From positions 3,601,822 through 3,665,821 of the forward strand of contig CAJNOP010000010.1 of NCBI GenBank assembly GCA_905250075.1: a stretch of DNA of 64,000 bases, read 5' to 3'. Both the position numbers and the translations under genes were made by a program. This document shows positions 17,041 to 29,690 of the stretch, piece by piece (the stretch's first letter is position 1; each line of letters opens with the position of its first letter). The stretch is from Rotaria sp. Silwood1. Lineage: Eukaryota; Rotifera; Eurotatoria; Philodinida; Philodinidae. Below the pieces are notes generated by a model. That model had not been told where the DNA came from. It worked only from the letters and a program-made list of their open reading frames with translations, and did not search any database.

Positions 17041-20000
17041 ATGTTTGTCGTTTCAAGAAAATTGCCATGTTTTCGCCCGACATTCATTCGTACGGTGACT
17101 ACGGATATTCTTCGAATTGGATCCGTCACGCGTTCAGTAACACCACCGATTGATAATAATCAATCACTTATTCCAATATTTTACTATGAAAAAAATCTTT
17201 TTCCACCATCATTTATTCGTCATCTTGAATGGTTAATGAAGAAAGATAAACTTGGACAAGATGCTCTATTTGTTGGTCCACCTGGTCCAACTCGTCGTCA
17301 ACTTATTCTTGCTTATCTTGAATTAACTCGTAAACCATATCAATATTTACAATTAACTCGTGATACAACTGATTCTGATATAAAACAACGACGAGAAATT
17401 CAAAATAAAACAGCATTATTTATAAATCAAGCAGCTGTTAATGCTGCCATACATGGTCATACACTTGTTTTAGATGGTTTAGAAAAAACTGAACGAAATG
17501 TTTTACCTATATTAAATAATTTACTTGAAAATCGTGAAATGAATTTAGATAATGGACAATTTTTAGTATCAACACAACGTTTTGATGAATTATTAAAATC
17601 TTATACGAAAGAACAACTTGATCAATTAAATTTTATTCGTGTTCATGAAGATTTTCGTGTTATTGCTTTAACATTACCACCATTACCAGATTATAAAGGA
17701 CATAGTCTTGATCCACCATTACGATCTCGATTTCAAGTGAATCGATATTCTATTCTTTGTTTTTTATATTATGATCAATTTCTTTTTTTTTTCTCCATAT
17801 ATAGTTACGCGATATTGGTAATGTACCATTAACATTTACTGAACATACAAATCTTCTTAGAACACTTCATCCTAATGTTGATGGTCTTTTCATTGAAAAT
17901 TTACTTTCATTAGCATCATTAATTAATTCAACAGATTTAGAAACTCTTAAATTAGTTCATTTTCCATTTGATCGTCTTAATCTTTCTGTTCGTTTAGCTG
18001 AATTAATTCCAAATATGAATCTTGCTGATTGTCTTCATCGTATTTATCCATATGAAATTCTTTATAAAAATTCAAAAGAATCAAAACAAACTATTCAACA
18101 TATGTTTAATAAATTAGCTATTCAACAACAAGTAGAAAAATCATCCAAGAAAATTCTTAAGATCATTCGACAAGAAACAAAAGCCATTGTTGATTATGAA
18201 ATGAATGGAAAAAAATATAAAATAACGGTATTGTATTTCTCAATTGACAAAATTTTTCATTGACTACTCAATTCAAAATAATTTTAAATAGTATTTAAAA
18301 ATTGTTAACAATTGATTATTTTTAGGTACCAGCTCATGATACATCATTGCCTATTACGTCACCAACATTTATTAGTACTTCTTATCATGATCAACTTCTT
18401 TCTGATTTAATGCTAAGTCATGCTATTGGAGATATATGTTTAGTTGGTCCAAAAGGTTGTGGAAAAAGTTTAATTATTGATCACTTTGCTTCATTACTTA
18501 ATTATCCAATTGAATACTTTGTACTTTATAAAGATTTATCAGCACGTGAATTATTACAACAACGTATCACTAATGAAAATGGTGATACTGTATGGCAAAA
18601 TACTCCATTAGTACAAGCAGCTATTCATGGTCGATTACTTGTACTCGATGGTATACATCGTTTAAATAATGATACATTAGTTTCATTACAAAGACTTATT
18701 CAAGATCGTGAACTTTTTCTACCTGATGGAACTCGTCTTCTTCGGTAAATAGTTTAAATAGGCAAAAAAAAAGAAACTATTTTATATTCTATTTATTTAT
18801 TTATTTTTCTTAGTCATGATCGATACGATAATTTAGAAAATCCATCAAAAAATCTTCGTCGAATTCATCCATCATTTCGTATAATTGCTCTTGCTGAACC
18901 ACCATTGGGCAGTAATATTGGTTCTAGTGAAAGTTCTTCAATAAAATCTTCAAGTGAACAAAATTGGTTAAATGCTGAAACTTTGAATTTATTTTTATAT
19001 CATCAAATGCGTTCATTAAATTTAACTGAAGAACGTCAAATTGTTTATTCATATTTATCTTCATCTAATAAATCAATTCCAGCTATAGAACATCTTCTTC
19101 AATTTGTACATGAATTACGAAATTCATCTGAAACACAATTAAAAACTGTTGCACAATCATTATCAACACGAAATGTTTTACGTATTGCAAAACATTTAAA
19201 AGAAAGTACATCGAATTATCATAGTCAATTACGTGATCAATTAATTCGACAAACATCTGCACCATTTCTTCCAAGACTTGTTCAAGATGCTTTTTATGAA
19301 GCATTAAATAAATCAGGTCTTGAAGTAAATGAACAAACAATAACGTCAACTATCAATTGGAAAGAATCATCTATGAATGATAATAATAATTCATTAAAAT
19401 CATCATTTGAACATGCAGCAAAAGTTCCTTTTACAGTTTTTTATGAAAATCCAATTCATAGTGAAATTATTCAACAAATGCATGAATCATTTTTATTAGG
19501 TGAACATTTACTATTAATTGGACCTCAAGGGTAAATTTTCATTACTTTTTATTTTTATTTAAAAGTTTGCTTCTTTTTTTTTCTTCTTTTTGTCATATTC
19601 ATAGAGTAGCGAAAAATCGTATTGTTGATCATTATCTTCAAACATTAAAATTACCCCGTGAATATATTCAACTGCATCGTAAATAAAACTCTTCAAAATT
19701 ATTCCCAAGAAAAAATTTTTTTTATTTCAGGTGATACAACTGTTCAAAGTTTAACAATTCAAGCGAGTATAATCAATGGTCGAATTGTTTATGAAGATAG
19801 TCCATTAATAAAAGCAATCAAAGAAGGTTCAGTTGCAGTTATTGATGAAGCAGATAAAGCTCCAACGAATGTCACAGGAATTTTAAAATCATTGATTGAA
19901 AGTGGTTCGATGTTTTTAAGTGATGGAAGACATGTTTATCCAAAAGAAACAGGAAATATATCAACAATACCATCACATATGATTATTCGAACACATCCAA

Positions 20001-23000
20001 ATTTTCGAATGATTGTTTTAGCTAATAGACCTGGGTTTCCATTTCTTGGAAATGAGTAAGTCAATCTTATATATGTTTTCGATGTTGTCTTCTTGAATAA
20101 AGTTTTTCTTTCTTTTTCTTTTTGTTTAGTTTTTTCTTAAGTTTAGGTGATCATTTTTCAACATTTCCAATACTTAATCCTCCTCGTGAAAGTGAAATAA
20201 TACTTTTACAAAATTTTGGTCCAAATATTGAACGTAAAAAACTTGAACAATTAGTTGATGTATTTACTGAATTACGACAATTATCAATCGATGGTATTAT
20301 TTCATATCCATATAGTTTACGTGAACTTGTTTCAATTGTTAAACATTTAAATATGTTTCCAAATGATTCATTAGCTGATGTTATTCGTAATGTATTTGAT
20401 TTAGATAATTATAATACAGATGTTATGGATCGTCTACGAGCAATACTTCATCGTTATGGAATACCATTTCATGTTGAAAATCGAACAGTAAATTTAGGTA
20501 TAAGTCATCCATTAAAACTTATTCCGAAACAAGAAACTTGGCAAATAATGACGATTGACGGTGGAAATATTGAACAATCATCATCAATTATTTTAAATGA
20601 AAAATCAAATAAACAATCAATGAAAATTATTCAATCAATTAATCGAACTGATTCAAGAACAAAAAATTTTTCTGAATTAATTTATCAATATCGATTACCA
20701 TTAGATGACACAACTTATGTACATGATCTTAATGTTTTAAATGAAAATAAATCTGTACTTGTATTAACTGGTAATCCACTTTCATTATGGATATTTAAAT
20801 TAGGTGAAAATCAAGCGAAAAAAATTGATTTACACTCTCTATTTACTGATAATACAAATCAATTTACTACACCAAATTATCAAGTGAATATTTATTTATA
20901 TTAGTTCATGTTAATTTTCTAATTTACGTTTGTTTTTTCCTTTAGCTAAATGTAATCCCTGGAAATGAGAAACAAGTGATTGTTGGTGATTTAACAAGTC
21001 AAACATGGGCAATAGTTAATCTAGATGATGGTCGAAATTCTCTTATTCAATCGACTATTTCATCATCTTCTCCAATAACACAAACAATTACTCGTAAATT
21101 TAATGAAATGCTTTCTCAACGAAATACATCTACATCAAGATCCGTATATAATCCAACGAATGGTCAACTTCTGCAATATATTCTAAATTATAATTCAATT
21201 CATATTATTGATTTTATTAAAAATATATCTCAACATATTAAACTTCCATTTGCAATTCGTCATGTTATTCCATTTGGTGATCAATGGATACTTACTGATC
21301 ATGTTCAACAATCTTCGTCCTCATATCTTTTCAATATAAATAATGAACAAAAACCAATCATATCAATGATTCAACATAATCTTGATGCAATTGGTTTAGC
21401 TAGTAGTGGTGGATATTTTAATGATAATTCATTATGGTTTTCAAGTTCAAATGATTATTTAGCAAAAATAATTTCAAATACAAGTAATAATCTTATTGTT
21501 GAAAGATTTAAAAGAATAAAAATAATATCATCTGGTGATGTACCACCACGAGAAATGTATGAAAAACGACGATTACAAACATTTATTAATAAACAACATT
21601 CATTGATTGCTTCATTTTATGCAAAAAATGAAATTGATAAAAAATTTACGTATGTAGAATGTTTATTTTTCTTGTAATAGTTCATTACATTCTTTTTTTT
21701 TTCAGAATAAAAAATGATATTCCTGATTCATCCATTCTTACTTATATTGAATTAATCGATTTAAAAAATCATTTAATAACTTATATTCCAATTCAACGTC
21801 CACAACAACAAAATTCTCGTTCATCAGCATCTCAGCATGAATGGCATATGTTAATTAAATCTGGTTCAGGTGTTATTGCTGCTCAATATAATGATGGTTC
21901 ATTAATAACAATCGATGCTCATGCTATTATTCATCATTGGGAAATCATACCAAGCAATTTACAAATATCATTAGATGCTTGGTATAAAAGTACAAATCAG
22001 TCAGGAGAGCATAGTCTTGATATTGAATATTTAAAAGGTGGAAAAACAGATTTAAGTGGACCTAAACATGGAAAAGTTGATCCAGAAAATAATCCACATG
22101 TTGGTGGAAATCAATGGGCTGGTGGAAGTAGTGGTCGAGATACTGCCGGTTTGCTTAATGAGACTTAGTTTTTTTTTTATCTTAGTTGTTTTTTTTATTG
22201 TTTAGGTCTTGGTGGTATTGGAGGACCATATCGTTTAGATAGTGGTCATCAAGTTTATCAAGTTCCTGATGATGTAAAAGCAGCAGTACCTGAACATATT
22301 CGAAAAGCAGCCAAAGAATTAGGTCAAAAAGTGTTTAAAGAACGTTTAAAAGAAATTGAAATGTCAGAGTATGAACATGAAGTTTATGAAAAATATTTAA
22401 ATAAAATTTCAAGTGAAATTAAAATGCTTCGTTCAATTATTGAATCATTAGAAGCAAAATCACATGATCGTCAATGGGTGGTAAAATTCTTTAAGATACT
22501 GTTTTCTTTTTTAAATAGATTAATGAGTTTTCTTTTAGCGTCATCGTACAACTGGTGATTGGGATGAAAGAAAATTAATTGAAGGTATTATTGGTGAAAA
22601 ATCTATATATAAATATCGTGCTGATGTTCCACCTGAACCTGGTAGTCCTCAAACGAAAGCTAAACGTCTTCGTTTAGTTGTTGATTTATCTGCATCAATG
22701 TATCGTTTTAATGGTGTTGATAATCGTTTAGAACGACAATGTGAATGTGTATTAATGTTTCTTGAATCATTGTCTGGTTTTGAACATAAATTTGTTTATG
22801 ATATTGTTGGTCATTCAGGTGATGAACATTCAATTGAACTTGTAAAAAAAAATCAACCACCAAAAAATAATAAAGAACGTTTAAAATTATTAAAACTTAT
22901 GTATACACATACAATGTTTTGTAGTTCTGGTGATAATACATTACCAGCTTTAAAAACAGCTATTGATGCATTACAAGCTGAACCAGATGATACAGTTGAT

Positions 23001-23246
23001 GAACGTTTTGTTATTGTTATATCAGATGCTAATTTTGATCGATATGGTTTATCACCAAAAGTCTTTGGAAAAATGTTACAATCAAATGAAAATGTTCAAT
23101 GTTTCGCTATGTTTATTGGATCATTAGGACAACAAGCAATACATTTACAACAGAATTTACCATCGGGAAAAGGTTTCGTTTGTTTAGAAACAAGTCAAAT
23201 ACCGAAAGTATTAAAAACTATCTTTACTTCTGATGTTTTGCATTAG
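17041..23246 (+). CDS. VWA8: von Willebrand factor A domain-containing protein 8 (mitochondrial AAA+ ATPase)
   Basis: Eleven exons, 17041-17736, 17805-18227, 18326-18744, 18814-19530, 19605-19678, 19731-20055, 20130-20883, 20946-21649, 21706-22148, 22206-22480 and 22539-23246, stay in frame and give 1472 aa. A basic N-terminus suggests mitochondrial import. Three AAA-type modules follow. Module 1 has a degenerate P-loop, VGPPGPTRRQL (about 78), as in human. Module 2 has an intact one, VGPKGCGKSL (about 412), with LLVLDGIHR. Module 3 has IGPQGVAKNR (about 747), REYIQLHRDTTVQ and Walker B AVIDEADKAPTNVTG (about 811). A beta-propeller-like middle region leads to KHGKVDPENNPHVGGNQWAG, GGPYRLDSGHQVYQV and the C-terminal VWA domain. 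Its MIDAS motif VVDLSASMYRF lies near 1282, followed by YDIVGHSGDEHS and VISDANFDRYG. Human VWA8 is about 1905 aa; the shortening is mostly in linkers and the middle region. AATAAA lies just after the stop. Confidence 0.96.
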
Positions 23247-23253
23247 TTTAATC

Positions 23254-23259
23254 AATAAA
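23254..23259 (+). terminator. Polyadenylation signal of VWA8
   Basis: A canonical AATAAA lies 8 bp after the VWA8 stop codon and is followed by T-rich sequence. Assignment rests on position only. Confidence 0.55.
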
Positions 23260-24401
23260 ATCATTATTATGAGATTTTATAAAAAAAAAAGAAAAAAGAA
23301 ACATTTTATCAAGCAGATTTTATATATTTGTCTTTTTTTAATAGTTGAAATAATAGTGCAGACACTTTGTAACGAATGAAGATTTTTTTTTATTCATTGT
23401 ATTTCTTGTGTTTGTTCTTTATTTCAAGTGCTTCTCTTTGGATTATTCTTTCTATTTCTTTTGAAGTGCTCAGTAGCTTTTACAGGAGAAAAGAAATATG
23501 ACAATGAATTATTTTTCATATTTTGTCTGTATTCTTTGTATACAATTCTTGTTATTGATGCTGTCTTCAGTTGCTATGAAAAGTTTCGATGATATTTTTG
23601 ATGTGTAAAAAAATCCATTAGTGAAATAGAAGGATTCTAAGCATCAGTGCAATTTCTACCCAATAGTTTTCTAACATGAATCTGAATAGAAGGATATGAT
23701 AGGGACATAAATTCAATTACGTTATAACTCTAACCATGACATGTCTATATGGTCATTGGCAAGTTATTGTTATTTTAATTTCATGTATCAATTATTGTAG
23801 AGTGAAATTGAAATAAGTGACGATGCTATAATTTGTAGTTGAAATAATGGTGATGGCACACGAAAGGATGTGAATAAATTTCAAAAATACTGTTTCGACA
23901 GTTTTTATAAAACGATTACTGTTTAACGCAAAATAATCAGTTGAATTCATAGATTTGGAAGCATTGCTTTTATTTATAGGGAGCACTCGTAGTTTTATCC
24001 TCGAAAATACGATACAAGTGTTGATACATATTTTGATTCATTTAAATGATGCAAGTTTTCATTTAGAATGGATGATTTTTGTTAATCAGACACAATTCTT
24101 TCACTTCATACTGCATTCGATGACGAATCAAATTTTTCTGTTCTTTTTACATACTCTTCACAACGAAAAACAAACATACTACGTAACCAAGGCATCCCCT
24201 TACATCTGCTGTGTGTGTAATTACTTCGATAGTGCATGAAGGATTGAAAAACAAAAAAATATATCTTAAGTATTCTATCCATTAATGATGTTTTACTGTT
24301 TATTTATTTAGTTTGTCACGTATTCAAGCAAAATCATCGTGCAGCAAAATAAAATATTCAAATGCCATTGACATTCACAGATAAGAAACGCACATAAACG
24401 T
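23260..24401. other. Intergenic between VWA8 and the ADP-ribosyltransferase
   Basis: About 1.1 kb. Frames at 23792-23986 (minus) and 23955-24239 (plus) overlap each other and look like chance. Nothing else was recognised. Confidence 0.45.
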
Positions 24402-25404
24402 ATGACAGCATCGAAACCAATCAATCGTCGTCTGGTTTCTAACATTCGTGATGAACCAGAACAAATGCTCAAGCCAATTGCTGGCTACGAGCTTGAACCT
24501 TTACTATCTCTTGAAGAAGCATGCAAACCATTGAAAAACATACTGGATCATGAATTACAACAAAATATAAGTGTTGCTAAAATGAATTCGAAAGAACCAA
24601 AACATGGACTTAAACCAGATGAATCCGCCGCCATTCATCTGTATACGATGGAATGGGATGTACGTGAAAATAGTTTGTACATGATTCTCAACCAAACGTT
24701 ACGTTCGGCCGATCGAACGCAACTTCGCCCATGGTTTAGATATTTAAAGTTGTTCTTAACTGGTCTTTATAAGCTACCGTAAGTTACTCAAAGCTCTATT
24801 TATGTCAGCATATTATTTATCTTGTAGACCAACTGAATATCAAACTGTATGGCGTGGTATTCCCGAGAACCTTAGTGCTCTTTATCCAAGAGGAAAAGAA
24901 TTCACTTGGTGGGCTCTAAGTTCTTGTACTTCATCTATTAGTGTACTCGAATCTCCACTATATGTGGGAACTTCAGGTCCAAGAACCATGTTCTCAATTG
25001 AAACCAATAGTGGCAAGCTAATACGTGAACATTCCTATTTCCAACATGAAGATGAAATTCTTCTTCCTCCTGGTCGATACTTCAAAGTCATTGATAAATC
25101 AAGTCCAGCTCAAGACTTGCATATCATTCATCTCCGAGAAATTCAGCCTCCACATGCTATGCTTGCCGAACCTTTTGATCTTAGTGAATGGAAGCGCATA
25201 CCATCACCACGAAAATTACTACCAAATTCGTCGAAGAAACACGAAATCACTTCAACAGCAAGTGACATATCAAAACCTGTAGCTAAAGCAGCTTCAGAAA
25301 AAAGTAAGTTTTCTGTACTTTATCTAGTATCAAAAGTTTTTAACGAAAAATACCTACTAAAAATTTTAGGTTATCACTTTCTATTCCACACAATAACGAA
25401 ATAA
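24402..25404 (+). CDS. Mono-ADP-ribosyltransferase, NAD:arginine ART family
   Basis: Exons 24402-24778 and 24828-25303 are secure; a last exon at 25370-25404 gives about 295 aa. ART enzymes move ADP-ribose from NAD to protein side chains, classically arginine. The R-S-E catalytic signature is visible: R in QTVWRGIPENL, the serine block in FTWWALSSCTSSISVLES, and the E-x-E motif in FQHEDEILLPPGRYFKVID. The NAD-binding core ends with LHIIHLREIQPP. The TWW...SSC form is typical of the large bdelloid ART families. No signal peptide or membrane segment is seen, so it is probably intracellular. Coding sequence is visibly richer in G+C and in balanced codons than VWA8 next door. The last 66-bp intron (25304-25369) contains no in-frame stop, so it may be retained. 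An alternative downstream exon at 26021-26201 also fits the phase. Confidence 0.9.
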
Positions 25405-27789
25405 TCTTTTCAACGACAGTTTTAGTGCATGACTTATAGTCACTCTGAATACAGCTCCCTTCTTGTTTGATGCTTTGTCATCTGTTTTACCATGAAGTTG
25501 ATTCTGTCTATAATATAATTGTGAAAAATAAAGAATATGCTTGCATTGAGTAGCATTTGAGAATCTCTACTACAGCTTGTTACAATTTTTTAGTTTCATG
25601 ATGAGTATCTTTCGCGTCTATGACCATATGTTCTATTTGCAACGACTTCGAAGACCCAACTAACGTTTGATTTCTTGTTTCCCTTAATACATTCGATAGC
25701 TTAAGGTATAAAAAAATAAAACTATTGCGGTGCCCTTCAATATAGTTTATCGACAATGAGGTTGAGCACATTGTATTCGACTTCTTCCCTTACAGATATA
25801 TCGAGACTTCTTTTAGTTTTCTGAAGCATCGACAACAGAACTGCATGATTCATCCTACTATTTTTCTTTAAATTGAAGAATCAAAATATATTTAATCCAT
25901 TGATTTCTCTTAGCAAATGCATCTATTAACTCGGAAATGTTTGTATGTTTGATAGCTGAAAATAGCAGTAATTAGTCTTCTTTTTTCGAATTTCTGCAAC
26001 AATTGAATTCATTCATTTAGAAAAACCACAATCCACTGTATCAAGCTCACCATACTCTCAAAAGGATCTTGATAAGAATTGTTTGTTTGCTTTCTCATCC
26101 GTCGGAAGCATTCCAACTAAAACCTTTCGCTGTAAAGTCAATAAAATACATGCACAGAACTGTTGTGATGGTCGTTGTCATTCATCAGTTTCCACGTGAT
26201 CGTTTTTTTAATTGTTAGTTCATGATTATTGGCTTAATAGAAATAGCATAGATGAACCAAATCCTGCTAAATATTATTTATCTATTTTTTCAACTCATAC
26301 AAACCGATCAATCTCAATTTTTCTGTTCAAAATTTGCACAGTATTTGCACAGCAGTCTTGCGCCAAATGTCATAATCATTTATTTGTCGCGTCATTGGCT
26401 ATCAATGAGTCGTTTTAGATCAATTAAATGAGCTTAAACAAGTAGCTGATTGGAATTCTGGTAATTGTCGTCATTATCATTCATATAATGTGTGATCTTC
26501 GATTGAGCGATTAATTCCAAAGTTTTCTGTAAACAATAGTCTTTCAATGAATAAGACCCTGATTATCACTTTTCAATCTTCATATGATACCCATTAACTT
26601 AATAACGCACACATTTTGATTTCAAATTAGCAAACTATCTGAATAGCTCGATTGGTAATAAAGTATTCATTATTGGTGTAATCTCGATCCAGAGCACAAT
26701 CAAAAATGTTTATTTCGATGTGAATAAAAATAATAAATAAAATATCTGGTGAACCATTATTCGAGCACCGTATGATTTGATCTAGCTAAGTGATACTCGT
26801 GTTTTCCTTGAGAGCAATGTAGGTTAATGAAAACCACCTTCTTCATCATCATTCATCGCATAAGTAGTCAACAGTCATTCAATCAATCGATAAGTTTCGG
26901 TTTGAAATGAGCGTAACACATAAATATAACTCTGATGGTGATTACAACTATTCATACGTCATGTTATCTTTCAGTAGCTCATTATTTTAGAACATTTCAT
27001 TCCATCCAAAACAAAGAGCGAACAGAACAATTTGAAAGATATTATTCGCTTTCACTAACATCTTTTACTACAATACGAAGTCAATGTTTTCGCTGTTGAC
27101 TGGATCACGAAACTAAATATGATTTGACTTGAAGCTAGTCACTTTCGTGATTCCTTGAAATCAAGCAATCGAGCCTCGACAACTGGTTACATTTTAGAAA
27201 CATACATGAACATAAATTTTATGAGAGTGCTTCACCTATCATGTGATGATTGATAAAAAACTGGAGTCTATAATGATTACTTAAACTCAAAAAAAAACTT
27301 GGATAGGGCCATACCAACCGTACAAGTCATGACCCATGTTATTTCAGCTGGATTTACTACATGGAATCTTTTCCATAGCGAAGAAAAAAAATCGAACAAA
27401 CGAAGCGTTTTGATAGTTCACTTTTCATACCGTCGTACAACAGTTGGTATACTGCAAATCTGTGCATCAGATGCTATAATCAGTGCATAAAATAATAATA
27501 TGAGCGATACAAATATCGTGAGATTTTTCATACCACTCAATCACAACAATCTTGGCACTTGTGAACGCAAAATAATTGAGCGCAGTATTGATAACAAACT
27601 TTCATCGGAAGTATAATACACAATTCTCCTAAGAATACCCTATTTTCCATTTCATACCACATAAATTATGATTCTAAACATGCAACTTGCCTTTTCTCGC
27701 GCTCAGATATCGTCTAATCTTCAATCATTGAATCAACAGCCGATATTTCCCTGAAACAAGCTCAATAAGTGAACAACACGATGGTACGA
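25405..27789. other. Coding-like debris or possible ART 3' exon
   Basis: No intact gene. A fragment at 26021-26201 follows a clean acceptor (ATTCATTTAG) and continues the ART reading phase as KKPQSTVSSSPYSQKDLD..., ending at a stop. Further coding-like pieces occur at 26212-26418 (HDYWLNRNSIDEPNPAKYY) and about 26419-26495 (DQLNELKQVADWNSGNCR). The sequence is less AT-rich than typical intergenic DNA here. It may be an ART 3' end, an alternative exon, or remains of a decayed neighbour gene. No confident product can be named. Confidence 0.35.
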
Positions 27790-29690
27790 AATGTTCATTT
27801 TCTATGTGATGTTCGGTGAACTGACCATCTGACAAGGATTGTTCTCAAGTTATCAAAAGAAATGAAGAAGATATTGTTGAGAAATCTTCTTTTACCATGT
27901 AATGTTTGATAAGCTAAACAATAGGTAACGATTGCTTCGAAGTTAGCAAATAAGGTGAAGAAGATATTCATGAGAAATGTTCATTTTCCATGTAATGTTC
28001 GATGAGCTGGGCACATGGCAAGGTTTGCATTCGAATTAGTAAAATTGGTGAAGACGATATTTTTGTAAAATCGTCATTTTCCATGTGATATTCGATGAGC
28101 TGGCCAACTAGAAAGATTTGCTTTCAGCTTAGCAAAAGACGTGAGGAACAGCATAGTGAGCAAAATTCATTTTACATTTGATGTTCTATGAGCTTACAAA
28201 CTGAAGAGGTTTGCTTCTAGGTTAGCCAAAGAGGTGAAGAACAACATAGTAAGAAATCTTCATTTTCCATGTAATGTTCGATAAGCTGAGCAACTGACAA
28301 GGTTTTCTTCCAAGTTAGCAAAATTGATGAAGAACAACATCGTGAGAAATTTTCATTTTTCATATGATGTTCGATGATCTGTTCAATTGGCAAGGTTTGC
28401 TTCCAAGTTAGCAAAAGAAGTGAAAAATATATTGTTGAGAAATTTTCATTTTCCATGTGATCTGCAATGAGTTGACCAATCGACAAGGTTTGCTTACAAG
28501 TTAGTAAAAGAAGTAGAGAAGACATTATTGAGTAATCTTCATTTTCTATGTGATTTTCGATAAGCTGAGCACTGGGCAATGTTTGCTTTCAAGTTAGCAA
28601 AAGAGGTGAAGAATAACATGGTGAGAAGTCTTCTTTTACCATGTGGTGTTTGATGAGCTGAGCAATTGATAAGGTTTTCTTCCAAGTTTGGAATAGAAGT
28701 AAAGAAGATATTCATGAGAAATCTTGATTTTTCATGTGATCTTCGATCAGCTAATCAATTGGAAAGATTTACTTTCGAGTTAACAAAAGAGATGAAGAGC
28801 AACATAGTGAGAAATGCTCATTTTCCATGTAATATTCGATCCGTTGACTACCTGGCAAAGTCTCTCTCGAAGTTAACAAAAGAGGTGAAGAAGATATTGT
28901 TGAGAAATCTTCTTTTGCCATGTAGTGTTCGATCAACTGGACAACTGGCAAGATTTGCTTCGAAGTAAGAAACATAAATGAAAAGGATTTTTATAAGAAA
29001 TCATCATTTGCCATGTGAAGTTTGGTGCGCTGAGCGAGTGGCAGGGATTGCTTCCAAGTTAGTAGGAGATGTGAAAAATGTATTTATGAGAAATGATCAT
29101 TTTTCATGTGATCCTCGATAACCTCATCAATTGAAGAGATTTGCTTCTAAGTTAGCAAAAGAGGAGAAGAAGATATTTATGAGAAATCTTCGTTTTCCAT
29201 GTGATGTTCGATGACCGGAGCCATTGACAAGGTTTTCTTCCAAGTTTGGGATAGAGGTGAACAAGGTATTCATGAAAAATCTTCATTTTTCATGTGATAT
29301 TTGACGAGTTGAGCAAGTAGCAAGATTATCTTTCAAGCTTGGAATAGAGGTGAAAAGATATTCGTGAGAAATCTTCATTTTTCATGTAGTTTTCGATAAG
29401 CTAAGCAACTGGCAAGGTTTGCTTTCAAGTTAGTAAAAGAGAGGTAAAAGGCATTCATGAGAAATCTTCGTTTTCCATATGATGTTCAGTGAGCTGACAA
29501 ACTGACAAGGTTTCCTTACAAGTTAGCAAAAGAGTTGAAGAAAATATTTATGAAGAATCTTCATTTTTCCTGTGATGTTTGATAAGCTGACCAATCAGCA
29601 AGATGTGCTTCTGAGGTAGAAAAAGAAATGAAGAGTAATATGGTGAGAAATCTTCATTATTGATATGATATGCGATGAGCGGAAACGTTG
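27790..29690. repeat. Tandem array of a 93-bp unit, about 21 diverged copies
   Basis: An anchor resembling TGTTCGATGAGCTG recurs at about 27811, 27904, 27998, 28090, 28183, 28276, 28369, 28462, 28555, 28648, 28741, 28833, 28926, 29019, 29112, 29204, 29298, 29391, 29483, 29576 and 29670. The mean spacing is 93 bp, which is 31 codons. Each unit also contains TTTGCTTCCAAGTTAGCAA and AATCTTCATTTTCCATGTG. On the minus strand the consensus reads as an open 31-residue unit (MENEDFS...SSPLLLTWKQT, LPVAQLIEHH). On the plus strand most units carry an in-frame TGA. Copies differ by point changes and a few 1-2 bp indels, so the array is old. It is not a CRISPR array, since there are no constant repeats with unique spacers. 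Confidence 0.9.

Noticed and set aside
19083-19349. Minus-strand frame inside VWA8
   Set aside because: Antisense shadow of a clearly conserved VWA8 exon.
27790-29690. CRISPR-like repeat spacing
   Set aside because: Whole 93-bp units repeat without unique spacers, and the DNA is from an intron-bearing eukaryote.
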